Shown: one piece after another, positions 21,801-33,650 of the stretch
Position numbering within the stretch: position 1 is the stretch's first letter
How the letters are laid out: each line of letters starts with the position of its first letter
Assembly: GCA_025677835.1 (NCBI GenBank)
Contig: JAIXMR010000038.1
Span: forward strand, 1 to 64,000
Reading direction: 5' to 3'
Length of the DNA stretch: 64,000 nt
Origin: Sporodiniella umbellata
Lineage: Eukaryota; Mucoromycota; Mucoromycetes; Mucorales; Rhizopodaceae
The notes under the pieces: generated by a model
Seen by the model: the letters and a program-made list of their open reading frames with translations, nothing else
Database searches by the model: none
What the model was told of the DNA's origin: nothing
Program-made: the position numbers and the translations under genes

Positions 21801-24776
21801 TTGGTCCGTTGATTTGCCCTCATCAAGACGTTTACTCTGTGTCAGAGATACAGTCAAAATCAGATAAGAAGAGTGCTTTCGTGGCTATTCGAGGTGAAGT
21901 CTTTGACTTGACTAAATTTGCTCCTCATCATTGGGCTTCAGAAGTCATACCAGACGAAGTAATTTTTGAATATGCTGGTAAAGATGCAACCAACCTTTTC
22001 CCTGTTCAAGTATCAGCCCTATGCGATGGTATCACGGGCAGAATACCAGAAGAGCTTGTTTTAGATTTTCAAGTCAATCTCACTGACAAAAATGCTGTAT
22101 ATCACGATTTTCGGTTTTTCACTAACGACTATCGTCCAGATTGGTACTTTGAACAGATGGTTTATATGAGAAAAAACTATCGCTTGGGATTCATGGGCTA
22201 CGAGCCAAGTGACATCCTTCGTCAAGCTACTAACGTTGTAAACGTGGGCGACATAAATACACACCGCAGCTGGGCTATTCTTCATGGTGACGTTTACGAC
22301 TTAACATATTATCTGATGGGTGGCCGAGCTCCTCGAGCTCCCGAAGGATCTGTGCCTCCCTCTAATCTTGATATCAACTTTATGGACAATAGTATTGTAG
22401 AGCTGTTTCGTCAACTAGCAGGAACAGATATATCAAAGCACTTTGATGCCTTACCTATTACTAACGATTTAAGGTCTCGCCAGCTTGTTTGCCTTCGAAA
22501 TCTGTTTTTTGTAGGGAAACTTGACACAAGAAGATCTTTACAATGTTTATTCTCTGAGTACTTTTTATTAATTGTTACAGGTGAACTACAAACATATACA
22601 AAAAAAAAAGCTTTATCTAACCTTAAAAAAAAGGCTTCCTTTGCGCGGTTATTTTGTTTAAATTTTTAGCTGCCTTGCAACTTAGTGCTTTTAGAGAGCC
22701 AGAAGACTATGACAAGTTTATTATATGTCAAGTACCTTGCTATACAGAGAGTGAAGAATCTTTGAGAAAAACTATCGACTCAATTGCTGTTCTAAAGTAC
22801 GATGACAAACGTAAACTGCTCTTTCTCGTGTGCGATGGTATGATTATTGGTAGTGGAAACGACCGTCCTACTCCTCGTATTGTCCTTGATATTCTTGGCG
22901 TAGATGCTAATGTAGACCCTGAGCCTCTTTCTTTCCTTTCTTTGGGTGAAGGAATCAAGCAACATAACACCGCCAAGATATATTCTGGGCTTTATGAATG
23001 CTCTGGACATGTAGTCCCTTACGTCGTAGTGGTTAAAGTAGGTGCTCCTAATGAGCGCCAAAAACCGGGCAATCGAGGAAAACGTGATTCTCAAATGGTT
23101 CTTATGAGGTTTTTGAATAAGGTTCACTTTGAGTCACCTATGACACCAATGGAATTAGAAATTTTTCACCAAATCAAAAATGTAATCGGTGTCAATCCAA
23201 CATTTTACGAATTTGTTTTGATGGTGGATGCTGATACAGAAGTATTGCCAGACTCCCTTAATCGTATGGTCTCATGCTTTGTTCACGACGCAAAGGTAAT
23301 TGGACTGTGCGGAGAAACAAAGCTCGCCAACGAAAAAGACAGCTGGGTGACCATGATTCAAGTGTACGAATATTATATCTCTCACTTCCTTGCCAAAGCT
23401 TTTGAATCGCTCTTTGGATCAGTCACTTGTTTGCCTGGCTGCTTCTGTATGTACCGAGTACGCTCTCCTGGAAAAAATCAACCATTGTTGGTCAGTAACC
23501 AAGTGATAGATGACTATGCCGAAAACAGAGTGAGCACTCTGCATCAAAAAAACTTGTTGCATTTGGGTGAAGATCGCTATTTAACAACGCTCATTCTAAA
23601 GCACTTTCCTACCCATAAAACCAAGTTCACTGCCGATGCAGGGTGCTTGACAAATGCTCCAGATAGATGGAGTGTGCTTTTGTCCCAACGTCGTCGCTGG
23701 ATTAACTCAACAATTCATAATCTCGGAGAACTTGTATTCTTGCCTCAGCTTTGTGGTTTTTGTTGTTTCTCAATGCGTTTTGTCGTTATTTTAGATTTGT
23801 TGAGTACATTGGTAATGCCGGCCGTAGTATGTTATTTAGGGTACCTGATATACCAATTAGCAACAAATGCTGATCAGGTACCTCTTATTTCGCTAATTAC
23901 ACTGTGTGGTGTCTATGGTTTACAAGCAATTATTTTCTTTGCTCGTAGAAAGGTAGGCTTAGATAGATTTAAATGAGTTAATACATAAGCTAACAGCCAC
24001 CCTAGTGGGAGCATATTGGATGGATGATTGTTTATATTTTGGCTATCCCTATATTCTCCTTCTTTATTCCAGTATACTCTTTTTGGCACTTTGACGATTT
24101 CTCTTGGGGAAACACACGCTTAGTACTTGGCGAAGATGGAACCAAAACTGCAGTGGCTGCTGATGAAGGCAAGTTTGACCCCAAGTGTATACCTTTGAAA
24201 AAGTGGAGCGATCATGAAAATGAGTTATGGGAAAGTAATTCTGTGGAAACAAAAACGACTGCAGTGACTTCCGCTTCTAGAAGAACCACAAATAACCCTT
24301 ACTCGCCTCAAACACCTGCTATGGGATACTCTAACACGGGATACATGACTCCTAACCCAAACTACGCACCTAGTATGAACCAAATGAACGGCGCTAACAG
24401 TATAATTGGTGGCGCTTTTTACAATAACGATAGTGCTAGTTTTAGATACTCTCAACAAAACCTAACGTCCGCAAGAGCTCCCTCAGTTGGTATGGATAAC
24501 TCCCTGTTTAATCCTCCTGCATCTTCTGTTTATAGTTTTGAAGGAAGTCATCATGGTGGTTACCCAGGGATGATGAACATGCCTATAATAGAAGGGGATA
24601 GCTATCCGTTGGATGAAGACATCAGGAGGGAAGTACAGCGAATCACAGCTACTTCCAACCTAATGACAATCACCAAAAAACAAGTCAGAGAACAATTAAG
24701 TAGGCATTTTGGGGTAAATATGGCCCATAGAAAAGATTTCATAAACTATTGCATCGAAGAATCGTTGAACCACTAA
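18869..24776 (+). CDS. Chitin synthase with N-terminal myosin motor-like domain (class V/VII type)
   Basis: Polymerises UDP-GlcNAc into chitin at the hyphal tip membrane. Six exons: 18869-19176, 19283-21128, 21213-21303, 21360-22580, 22634-23952 and 24006-24776, all in phase, giving about 1851 residues. The N-terminal head has a P-loop GESGSGKTS (split by intron 1) and a switch I-like DNSSR. At the switch II position it reads DAPGW instead of the motor consensus DIxGFE. The middle has membrane helices and a cytochrome b5-like fold ([18 protein letters not shown]). The catalytic GT2 core has [18 protein letters not shown], a LPGCFCMYR loop, a DRYLTTLIL segment (with Glu-Asp before it) and QRRRW at 23686-23700. 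Two or three helices follow, and the C-terminus is a DEK_C-type domain ([10 protein letters not shown] ... IEESLNH). A very long enzyme typical of filamentous fungi and absent from budding yeast. Confidence 0.96.
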
Positions 24777-24887
24777 TTACTGCTGCATTGTATCAACTAA
24801 AAATAAATACGCGTTACTTAATATGAAGACTATAGATATCTTAGAATATGTGTGTATATGACACAGGTCAATGTAGAAGATGCTTTA

Positions 24888-27542
24888 TTAAATAAACGGG
24901 TTGGAAAGAGGGTCGATGACTTTGCCGAGTTTAGTAAGAACTCTTGGCTTAGTATTCTTAGAGAGCGTTTGGCTAGTATTCCATTCACTTCCCACAGGTG
25001 TATTAAGAGATCTTTCATACTGCTCCTTAGTTTTGAAGGGAAACGGCACACCAGTAGCTTGGTATTTATCAGCCTGAATAGTGAAAGTTGAAAGCTAAAT
25101 AATAGTATTGCTATAGTATTAACTTACCTTAGGGTTGGCCTTCTCATTAATAATAACGTTGGCCAATTTGGCGTCTCTTCTCTTATTAGCTGCAATTCCT
25201 TTGGTGACCTTTATAACCTTTTTCTTGTTTTTTTTGGGTTTGGTGCCTGATCCGCCCCACGAACCCCAACCAGGAAGCGTAAGATCTTCAACCTTGTCCC
25301 CATCTTCAGCAATCTGAGCTGATTTTTCCTCTTCAAACTCCGCTACAACATCATCGTTGGCAAAAGCTCTTGCAACAAGCTCGCGTTGACTAAATGTAAT
25401 ATTGCTTTTATGAACCATCAGGTCTAAGGTGTTGTTTTGTTCTTTGTCTTGAGAGTTCTCATCATCGAATTTTTTGTTTTCAGACTTTTGATTTTTAGCT
25501 TTTTTGCTTTCAGCCTTTTTGTTTTCAGCTTTTTTGTTGGGCTTCGACTTAACTACTTTCACTTCTGCAACTTCTTTTTCTATGGAATTTTCAATGTCTT
25601 TTTCATCCAAGTCGGAGTTTGTACGGCTGTCTTCGTTTTTGTCAGTTTCTAAAGTTACTTTCTTAGCCTTAGCGCCAAATGCCATACGACCAGGATTATT
25701 TGAGATCACTGTAAATTCTTCACTGTTTTTTTTTTCTTTATCATTATCGCTATCGGGATCAAGCCACTCCTTTTCGAAAGCTTCAAGATCATTCAGTGTG
25801 GCGTTATCCTGACGCTTAGCAGCTTCTTGCATGAATTTCATAGATAATAAACCTTTTTTTGGTTGGGTATCGTGTTCAATATCTTTTTTCAAATTGCTAA
25901 TCTGTTGGGACAATTCTAGGTCATCTTCGTGATCACCTTCAGAATCGGAGCCATCGATTTTTTTGCGAAGTTCTTCACCACGACGCAGTTGCTCCATAAT
26001 TGCTTCACGAGTGCCTTCATCCTGAGTACCACGAGCCAAAGCACGCTTAGCCCACTGACTTGTATTTTTATGTTTAAGTGTCATACGCTCCTCAGCTCTG
26101 TCCATAGCTGATTTTATTTTATCGTCGTCCTCCATATCGTGCTCCAAGTCCTCCTCCATTTGAGAGTCTACTCTTTCTTTATCTTTGCGCTTTAACTTTC
26201 TATAACTTTTGCTCTTAATCTTCTTCAAACGCTTGTTTCTCATTTCATGACGGAACATCAGCTCACGCATCATACGAAGTTCTTTACGTCTTTCAGCCAC
26301 TTCTTCTACTGACAGTTTATTAAGCTTTAAAGCTTCAAAAGCCTCCAATTCTTCGTCTTTCATTCCTGATTCTGCAAGGGCATCTGCAATTTGCTTCTCT
26401 AAAGTCGTTTCAGCTTTAAATTTGCTAGCCATAGAAGCACTGGTTCGGCCGTCTCCTGCATATGGTGATGATTCTTGTAACGGGAAAGAAAGGTGCTCGG
26501 CAGTTCGATTCATTTGAACTGTAGGCTGCCATTTGGAGACCTCCTCATTAGCATTTGCAGAAGCCACCTGTCGTTCCATACGATCTTGAATACGTTTTGC
26601 TAGGGGTGCATCTAACGCTTTGCGAGTTACGTGTTTTCCTTTTCCAGCTAATGTTTCAATTCCTTGTTTCATTGATCCAAGTGCAGTTTCATGGTTCACT
26701 GTACTCATCAGATCGTCTAAGCTAATTTTTTTGTCAGCACTGTCTGTTTCACGTGTTGTCAAGTTGAATTCGTTTTCTTTATATGCCTCGCTCCTTTCTT
26801 TTAACTGACGTCTTTTCTTAGAGTCTACAGCACTAGCTTCATTGCGTCTACGCTTTTTAGTTTCAAGACCTTCCACAAAGTTGGCAATAAAATTGTCATC
26901 CGACTCACTATCGTCTCCTTCATCTTCAACTATATTATCAAAGCCTTTGAACTCTTCATCACTATAATCTGCATCTTCCACATCGTCATTACTTTCACCA
27001 GCGTTGTTCCCCTCAAGCATTTGTGAAAGATCTATAAAGTCTTCTCCATCCTCAGGTTCTGACTCTGAATTTTGTGATTCTTCAGAATTCTCGCTTAAAT
27101 CGATCTCGCCCTCTGCTACTTTTTTAGACTTTTTCAGTGCCTTTTTCTCGGAGGTCTATAAAAAATACATGGATCGTAAGAAAGCTTTTTTTTTCTGTTG
27201 CGAATAAAAAGACAATAAATTTCAGTATCAAGTGTGTACCTTAGTCGATCCCATGAACTTGAAATTCTCAAATCGTTCCTCATCGGATTCGTCGAAAGCT
27301 TCATCTGAATCAATTTCTTCATCATCTTCTTCCTCAATCTCACCAGCATCGTATTCTAGATTGTCGACTTCGTCTAGATCGTGCCCTTTACGGCGGTCAT
27401 TTAACTCTTCTGCCTCAAAAACATCTTTAGAAGTAAGCTTATCTTCTCTTTGCTTTTTTTGGGCTTTTTTTCCTTTTGTATTGCTACTGAGTGGTTTTTT
27501 GTTTGGCTTAACAAATGCCTTATTTTTTTGTTGACGGGCCAT
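24888..27542 (-). CDS. UTP14: U3 snoRNA-associated SSU processome protein Utp14
   Basis: Nucleolar factor that binds and activates the Dhr1 helicase in 18S rRNA maturation. Three minus exons: 27542-27240, 27155-25128 and 25094-24888, giving 845 residues. Markers: an acidic N-terminus with VFEAEE and VDNLEYDAGEIEEEDDEEIDSDEAF, the central block MTLKHKNTSQWAKRALARG, the basic KKIKSKSYRKLKRK segment, GWGSWGG near the C-terminus, and a final exon with GSEWNTSQTLSKNTKPRVLTKLGKVIDPL, which is the hallmark C-terminal motif. The last exon was recovered only by splicing over a 33-nt intron (25127-25095), which is short but has clean GTAAGT and TTTAG ends. Convergent with the chitin synthase, 111 nt apart. 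Confidence 0.96.
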
Positions 27543-27824
27543 GAGATATCAATACAAAAGAAACGGTTAAAATTGTCAAAAAAAAGTGGCTCCGATTTTG
27601 CCACGAACGAAAAGCAGTCACTGAGGCAATCAGTCTGAAGAAATGCCCTACTCGGAAAAAACCACCATGGGTCTATCAGCTACAGAAACTGAATTGAAAA
27701 AAGCAGGACTTGAAAAGACTTCTATAATTATTATTACTGAGGACTTTCGATAGACTTTGGAAGTAAATTTACGGATATGTCAGTAACATAGTTGTTTTTT
27801 TACATACCGTTTCTATTATATTTA

Positions 27825-29641
27825 TTATATTTTTGCTAAAAGCTCCGGATTCATTTTGTATTTCAAAAAAAAAGTAGTAGCTGCAGAGAGGACAAATGAC
27901 ACACCTGTAAATATTTGTTGGGGGAAATAGGAGTCTTTATCGGTTGCATTTTGTATAGCGCCTGCTAAAGAAGGGCCAAATCGAGAGGCCGTCATAAAAA
28001 ATAAGTAGAGGCATACACCTGAGGGATATTTCTCCATGCCAGTGATAGTTGCAGTAATAGAGGCCACTAAACAAAGTGAGTTCATAAGCATGTATCTATC
28101 GGAAACCTACATAATGAAAAAACAGAGCCGCTCATGAATCCGTATATCGTTATAAATATTAGTAGTGTAAAGAAAGAGTCAGCAATTGTCCAGATCAATA
28201 AAGAGCTCAGACCGCATACAAGCAAGAACATAGTATTGACATTCAAAACGCCAACGTGGTCCCCAAGATAACTGATCAAAACGTTTTTTTTTTTTTTTTT
28301 TGTAAATTAGGTAAGCGCTCTTATCTATTAACATTATCATTATTACCCAGATATAATTCTACCAAGAACATTAACTGCTGAAAAAGATGCCACCAAGACG
28401 GATCCCTGAGATGGAGAAAGTCCTAGTTTGGTCGCATGAGAAGGAAGGTAAAATGCTGGAATAAAATATCCCATCATGCTAAGGTTGCCTGAAACGCACC
28501 ATATAATAAAGAGTATATCCCTACAAATACTAGTATCAATTACACTACATATTTTCTTCTTCTCTTTGTTTGGGTTGCTGTTTGGGTTTTCTTTTAGTAA
28601 AATAGCCGATATTGAGCTGATAATAAAACTGACGACACCTAGCACACGATAACACCTAAATGGGTAAGTAGTTGCTTATTTGTACATTATTCTACCATGC
28701 ACCGCCCAAAGTCTCATTTAAATGTGTCATTACAAAAGGCATTATTAAACCACCTAAGCCAGACCCGCTAACCATGACACCCATTGCAAAAGCTCTTTTT
28801 TTGATAAACCACTGAGGCGAGATAGACATAGATACCTGTTTTACATAAGTTCAAAAATTTGACTGCTTTCATAAAAATCTTTACAATATACAAAAGAGCA
28901 GCACCTGTGCCGTGCATAATACTTTGTGTCAAATAAAGTTGCCATATCTATTTTTCAAGTTCAATATGTTGTAGATTAGTTTCACTCTTACTTTATCTGC
29001 AAAGCTAGCTAAAACAAGCCCAGATGCCAACAAGGCAGTAGACAAAAACAAAAGCCATCGGCTACCAATCAGCGACATCAGTATAGGGGTAACTGGGCCC
29101 ATCAAACCACAAAAAGACATGCCTAACGTACCCACAAAACTTAAAGAGGTTGAGTCCACAGATCCTTTGAAGACTTCTCTGTTGTAATAATCTTGCATTA
29201 TACCTAGTAATACATATGGATAAAAAAAATTAACGTAAGAAGTTTGTTGTGAATATCCCAACCGTTATTTACCCCTATATCAAGGCTTTAATGTTTTTAT
29301 AGTCTGTGCGTTTACATGTTGTACTACTTACCAACTAGATAAAGTACACATACTAATTGCTTGGGCCAAAAAACCGCCAACAAGTATGGCCCATTGGTAG
29401 CAGTCTTCATTGTCCTCTTCCAATAGCCCTTTCTCTTTTACTAGGAAATCTGAGCTCTTGAAAGCGTCGAATAGTTCATCCGCTATGAATTGTGAGTATG
29501 TATGAGTCTGCAGTAGATGTGTAATTTACATAGCGGTTTCTGAAAATCAACAGTGCTTGAGCTTGTGGAAAGTGAAGAAACAACAGTACTAACATCGTCT
29601 GTAGATCCAAAGTATCTATTACGGTTTTCTGATGATTTCAT
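27825..29641 (-). CDS. MFS transporter of the monocarboxylate-transporter (MCT/MCH) type
   Basis: Twelve-helix plasma- or organelle-membrane transporter. The start ATG at 29641 gives MKSSENRNRYFGS and a Ser/Thr-rich cytoplasmic tail. The first helix follows the acidic EEDNEDCYQWAILVGGFLAQAIS, the usual MCT entry. Further segments read GIMQDYYNREVFKGS, FCGLMGPVTPILMSLIGSRW, TQSIMHGTGAALLYI, SPQWFIKKRAFAMGVMVSGSGLGGLIMP, VGVVSFIISSISAIL and, in the C-terminal half, GYFIPAFYLPSHATKLGLSPSQGS. It ends KMNPELLAKI. There are about eight exons. One junction near 29215-29332 is uncertain: the frame works with a GTTGGT donor but not with the adjacent GTAAGT. The substrate is unknown; fungal members include monocarboxylate, riboflavin and orphan carriers. 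Confidence 0.85.
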
Positions 29642-30342
29642 AGTACGCGCCAATTTGGTACACACTATAGGAAAAAAAGTAGAACAAAATAAAACAAGGA
29701 GAACAAAGACAAAAGTATATAAAAAATATATAAATATATAAAAAAGAAAAAAAAAACAGTGGAGGTTATTTAAATAAAAACAGACCAAAAGTATTTGGTT
29801 TACATAAAAGTCGAAGAAAAAAAAAGGTATAGTGCATTGATGGCGAAACTATTTCATTTTAGTTGACTCTTTTTTCCTTTCTTTTTTTTTCCCCTTAAGA
29901 GAAATCCGCTCTGCTCTTGCTTTTTGACAGGTACTCAAAAGACGAGGGTAATGCGGAAAAAATCAGAAAAAGGAGCAATAAAAGTAGAAAAAAGCTTATT
30001 CTATAACTATGTCTACTTCTTTAGGCGGAAATTTTCTTCACCTGAAGGGAAATTTTGCTTTATCCATGTTTTGATAGAAAAAAGACCGGTTGTGTCTTTC
30101 TTTGCAGTTCTTTTATAAATACCGATTGCTTCACAATAGGCCTTTTAAAATGGCTTTAGGGGTAATTGCTACAATATATATATATATATAACGACATATA
30201 CAAGACTACATCCAAATGAAATTTTAGTGATGGTTTCTGATCTAGCCAATACATAGTACATTCCGCAAAGATAGCTATTGATAAACAACGAAAAACTATC
30301 TTTATACTCATTACGAGCAATCAATAAACAGTGGTTTTTATT
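29642..30342. other. Spacer, no gene seen
   Basis: Between tandem minus-strand genes (promoter of the MFS gene on the left, 3' end of the PTAR1-like gene on the right). Contains a short AT repeat at 30174-30190. The frame at 29924-30118 has no supporting features. Confidence 0.55.
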
Positions 30343-31440
30343 TTATAAACTGTCTATAAAGTAAGAAGTAGGCGCAACTGTGTTATAACGATTTATCCAT
30401 AAAGGGCTTGTGCTGATGCCTTGACATTGACGCTTTTCCTGAGCAAAATTGATAGTAAGCAATTTGTTTCTGTTGTACTACTAATTTTTTTTTTTTTTTT
30501 TTTTTTTTTACCAAAATTACTATCCACAGACCAAACTTTAACGCGAGATTTTCTTGTGCATTTAGATAATCTGTGTTCAATGCTTGTTCTTTATGTCTGC
30601 CACAAATTATATCTTGTATAAACTGGTGTTCAGAAGAAAATAAAGTGTTGGTAAAAAAACTTGTACAAAACCGTTTATGACACCAGAGAGACTCGTATCC
30701 TGGGAATTTAACGATTAAATCATTCAACCAACCCGAGTGTCTATCTTTGATATTCTCTTTGTATTCTTTTAATACGGATTCAAGATAATGTAACCCGGAC
30801 GAGTCACTAATGTTGAGCTCAATCCATTTTGTTACACGATTATATTCGTCTTCTCTCAGCTCCAAGTGACGAGAAAATATCCAGGATCGATATGACCAAG
30901 CGTAGTAGTTACGCGGATACAAAACACAAGCTTTCTCACTGGCATCAATCTCGGCTTGAGCGTCTATGGAATTCCATTGGCTCACTATCCACTGACGATG
31001 ATACCAAGCTACAGAGCTCTTGGAATGCTTAGGTATGGTGAATATCAGATCCAAAAGCTTTAACTCGTCTGTTAGTTGTATGTATCCAGATAATACAAGT
31101 TCTTTCCTACCAATACCAAAGTGGTTTTTTTTTAAAGAATGAAACAAAAACAAAAATAAAAGTATGCGCACCTTTTATTCATAGCCGTATAGTTGTCTGG
31201 TTTTAAAGTGATCATTATACGTGTTACCTGCTCTATGCCTTTATAGTCATCTTTGGAAAGGGTGGTGTAAATCTCAAATGCCTCTTTTAGTGTAGTTGCT
31301 AGAGTAGATTTGGGTATTCCGAGTTTGGTGTCTATGACCGCAAATGGGTAGTATACTTCGTTTTTTTTGGGCAGATCCTTCAGATCTATCGTGAAGGGAA
31401 GTAGACCTAGTTCATTTCTACATAATCTTAAGACTTCTCA
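30343..31440 (-). CDS. PTAR1: PTAR1-like protein (protein prenyltransferase alpha-subunit repeat protein)
   Basis: In animals PTAR1 is the alpha subunit of geranylgeranyltransferase III. Minus exons: about 31440-31172, 31106 to about 30511, and a last exon of about 30442-30343, with a poly-A-filled final intron. Conserved order: RNELGLLPFTID at the N-terminus, PDNYTAMNKR joined by splicing to KELVLSGYI, then the prenyltransferase alpha repeats SKSSVAWYHRQWIV, YPRNYYAWSYRSWIF and SDSSGLHYLESVLK, and GYESLWCHKRF. These match the PTAR1 layout (RKEL.LSG; D.SG.HYR) better than classic RAM2 or BET4. The true start codon is not resolved: the conserved frame runs into a stop just upstream of 31440, so a short 5' exon is missing from my model. 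The extreme C-terminus is also tentative. Confidence 0.75.
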
Positions 31441-32075
31441 TTCAAGCGAAAACAAAAATTTATAAAAAAAAAAAAAAAGAGAGCAAAGATAATGAAAAGG
31501 ACTACATGTTCTCTTTAAGTTACATTTGGTTTTCTTGAAATGCTTTGCTCAGAGCTAAGTAGTATTGCATTTAGATAAAAAAGGAAAAAAATCAACTCCG
31601 GCTCATTTTCAAGTTTTATATTGGAGATTGCAAAGAAATATTGTTGAAGAAAAAGAAAAAGGAAAGTGTGTATTAGTTTATAGAATAACGGAAAAAAAGC
31701 AAACATTCCCACTAGGTAAGTGACGTTATACTGTAAGCCCTATGGAGATATCAACTGAATCTGCTAACAAGAGTATGATTTCATTTGACACAGGTTAAAT
31801 TGAATGACCGAATCTTGAAATCAGTTTAGATATACATAATGGGACCCTTGACTAATATATAACATGGATTTTAATATTCGACCAGGCATAGTCGAGAGGA
31901 GACAGTCAGTTGAACAAGTTAAAATCTTCCTAAAAATAATAGAGGGTGGTTTTTTGTTTTATATTTATATTTTCGAAAATTAATTATTCTTTTTTTTCCT
32001 TTCTTACTTTTTAATTTCCTTTTTTTCTCTCCTCATTATTTTTTTCCATTATTAAAAGTTTTTGAAATATAAATC
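31441..32075. other. Spacer between divergent PTAR1-like and MUB1-like genes
   Basis: Should hold the first exon of the PTAR1-like gene (not identified) and both promoters. T/C-rich with poly-T runs just before the MUB1-like start at 32076. Confidence 0.5.
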
Positions 32076-33517
32076 ATGCGCGAGCCCAACTTCAGCTCCA
32101 TTGGACAGAACAGAGCAGCTGTTGTTATTTCATCTACACTGTACGATAGAAGAGCTTTGGATTGCACAGCCACACTACCACTTGTCAATTCATTAACTCA
32201 TCTCGCCTATATGACTTCTACATCACCTCGCATTCGTGAGATTCTAGCAACTGATGGGGGATTAGAAAGATTAGTGAAAATACTTGCTACCTGTCAGTAT
32301 ACAGATAAGCACTCTCTGTGGAAATGGTCTTTAGCTTTTCAGTGCGTTGTAAATGTTGGCGTGCGTGGGACAGAGACCATTAGAACCCGTGTAGTTGAAG
32401 CTGGTGCAGTTCACATTGTACTTGCCATTCTAGAAAATTTTATTCAAGCACTCGACCAATCTAAGCTAGACAAAGAAAAAAACACAAGCCGACTTATCTT
32501 GTCAGGAGCCCCTTTGGAGCCACTCTCATTATCGCCACCACAGCCGTTATCAGTAGAGGTCGAAGAAAAAGAAACAGATATGTTGTATGTTATTCCAAAA
32601 AGACACACCTTTCTCAGAAAAACCACAAAACCAAAGCCCAAACCCTATACCGCATCCTTATCAAGTATTCCTCTTTTAAATAATTTATCAACAGATGCTA
32701 TCCTTCACAGAGAAGAAGACATTTTGTTATCTTTACAGCTTTTGGCTTACCTGTCTAAGTATTCTCAAATTCGTCAAGCGTTTCATAGTCACCATAGACA
32801 CAATGTTTTCTCAGTTGTTGAAAAGTTTACACATCGTATTCACCCTGCTGCTATTATCTATTGGTCTGGTGTGATAATGAGAAATGCTTGTAGAAAAGAC
32901 GAAGGACGAGGGGGCGTTAGACAGTGTGCTAATATGCATTGTGGAAAATGGGAGCGTCTTCCCCGTGAGTTTGCAAAGTGTCGTCGATGGTACATATATA
33001 TTATAATGAAACTGTTCTCTTTTTGGGACAGAAAAAAAAAAACAGAAAAAACTAAGTCGTTCTTTTAATTAGCCGAAAAGCAAAGTATTGTTCTAAAACC
33101 TGTCAATCAAAAGCATGGGCTGACGGACATCGATGGTGGTGCGTGGAAAGATTGCATAGTGCCCTTCCTAATCCCGCTGCCACTTCATCTACTGCTGCTG
33201 CTGTTGCTGCTGTTGTAGCTGCAGCTCAACCTCCACCTCCGCCAACAGAGCAAGTGGTTCATTTAGAGGATACTACTGCATCTGACGTTATGGCTATTCC
33301 TATTGAACCTAACCCCGCTGAAGAAGGTGGCAATACTGTAGAAAACAGAAGATCTAACGAAAATAACACAAATACCCTCCGTCCACCTCAAGATATGTTA
33401 TTTTACCGTCATCAAAGAAGAAACCCTCGCCCTGCCCGTAGCCTAGCCTCTGGTTCCTCTACAGAAGTGGAAGGAGATAATGAAACTTCACATCGAGAGT
33501 CTATGGACGTTGATTAA
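32076..33517 (+). CDS. MUB1: MYND zinc-finger protein of the MUB1/samB family
   Basis: Family members act with the Ubr2 ubiquitin ligase (yeast Mub1) or in hyphal morphogenesis (Aspergillus samB). Two exons, 32076-32989 and 33073-33517, joined inside the zinc finger (CRRW is an intron artefact; the splice gives CRRCRKAKYCSKTCQSKAW). Encodes 452 residues. The N-terminus MREPNFSSIGQNRAAVVISSTLYDRRALD and the ARM-like region (SRIREILATDGGLERLVKIL type) are family hallmarks. The MYND ligands run from CANMHC through CRRC, YCSKTC and GHRWWC. After the finger there is an alanine-rich run and a proline run (33190-33245), then a disordered Ser/Asn/Glu tail. The start is the first ATG after pyrimidine-rich leader DNA. 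Confidence 0.92.
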
Positions 33518-33650
33518 AAATATCCCAAATAAGAAAAGCTGAAAAAGAGAAAAGACAAAACCTTTTTTATTATTATAATTGTAATTCCCTTTCAACGTAT
33601 ACATATATATATATATACTTTTGTTCCAAACACATACATACACATCAAAA

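Noticed and set aside
25504..25812. Plus-strand frames inside UTP14 rich in Phe/Ser
   Set aside because: Antisense shadows of the Lys/Glu-rich Utp14 coding sequence.
27232..27534. Serine-rich plus-strand frame opposite the UTP14 first exon
   Set aside because: Mirror image of the acidic N-terminus of Utp14, with no independent features.
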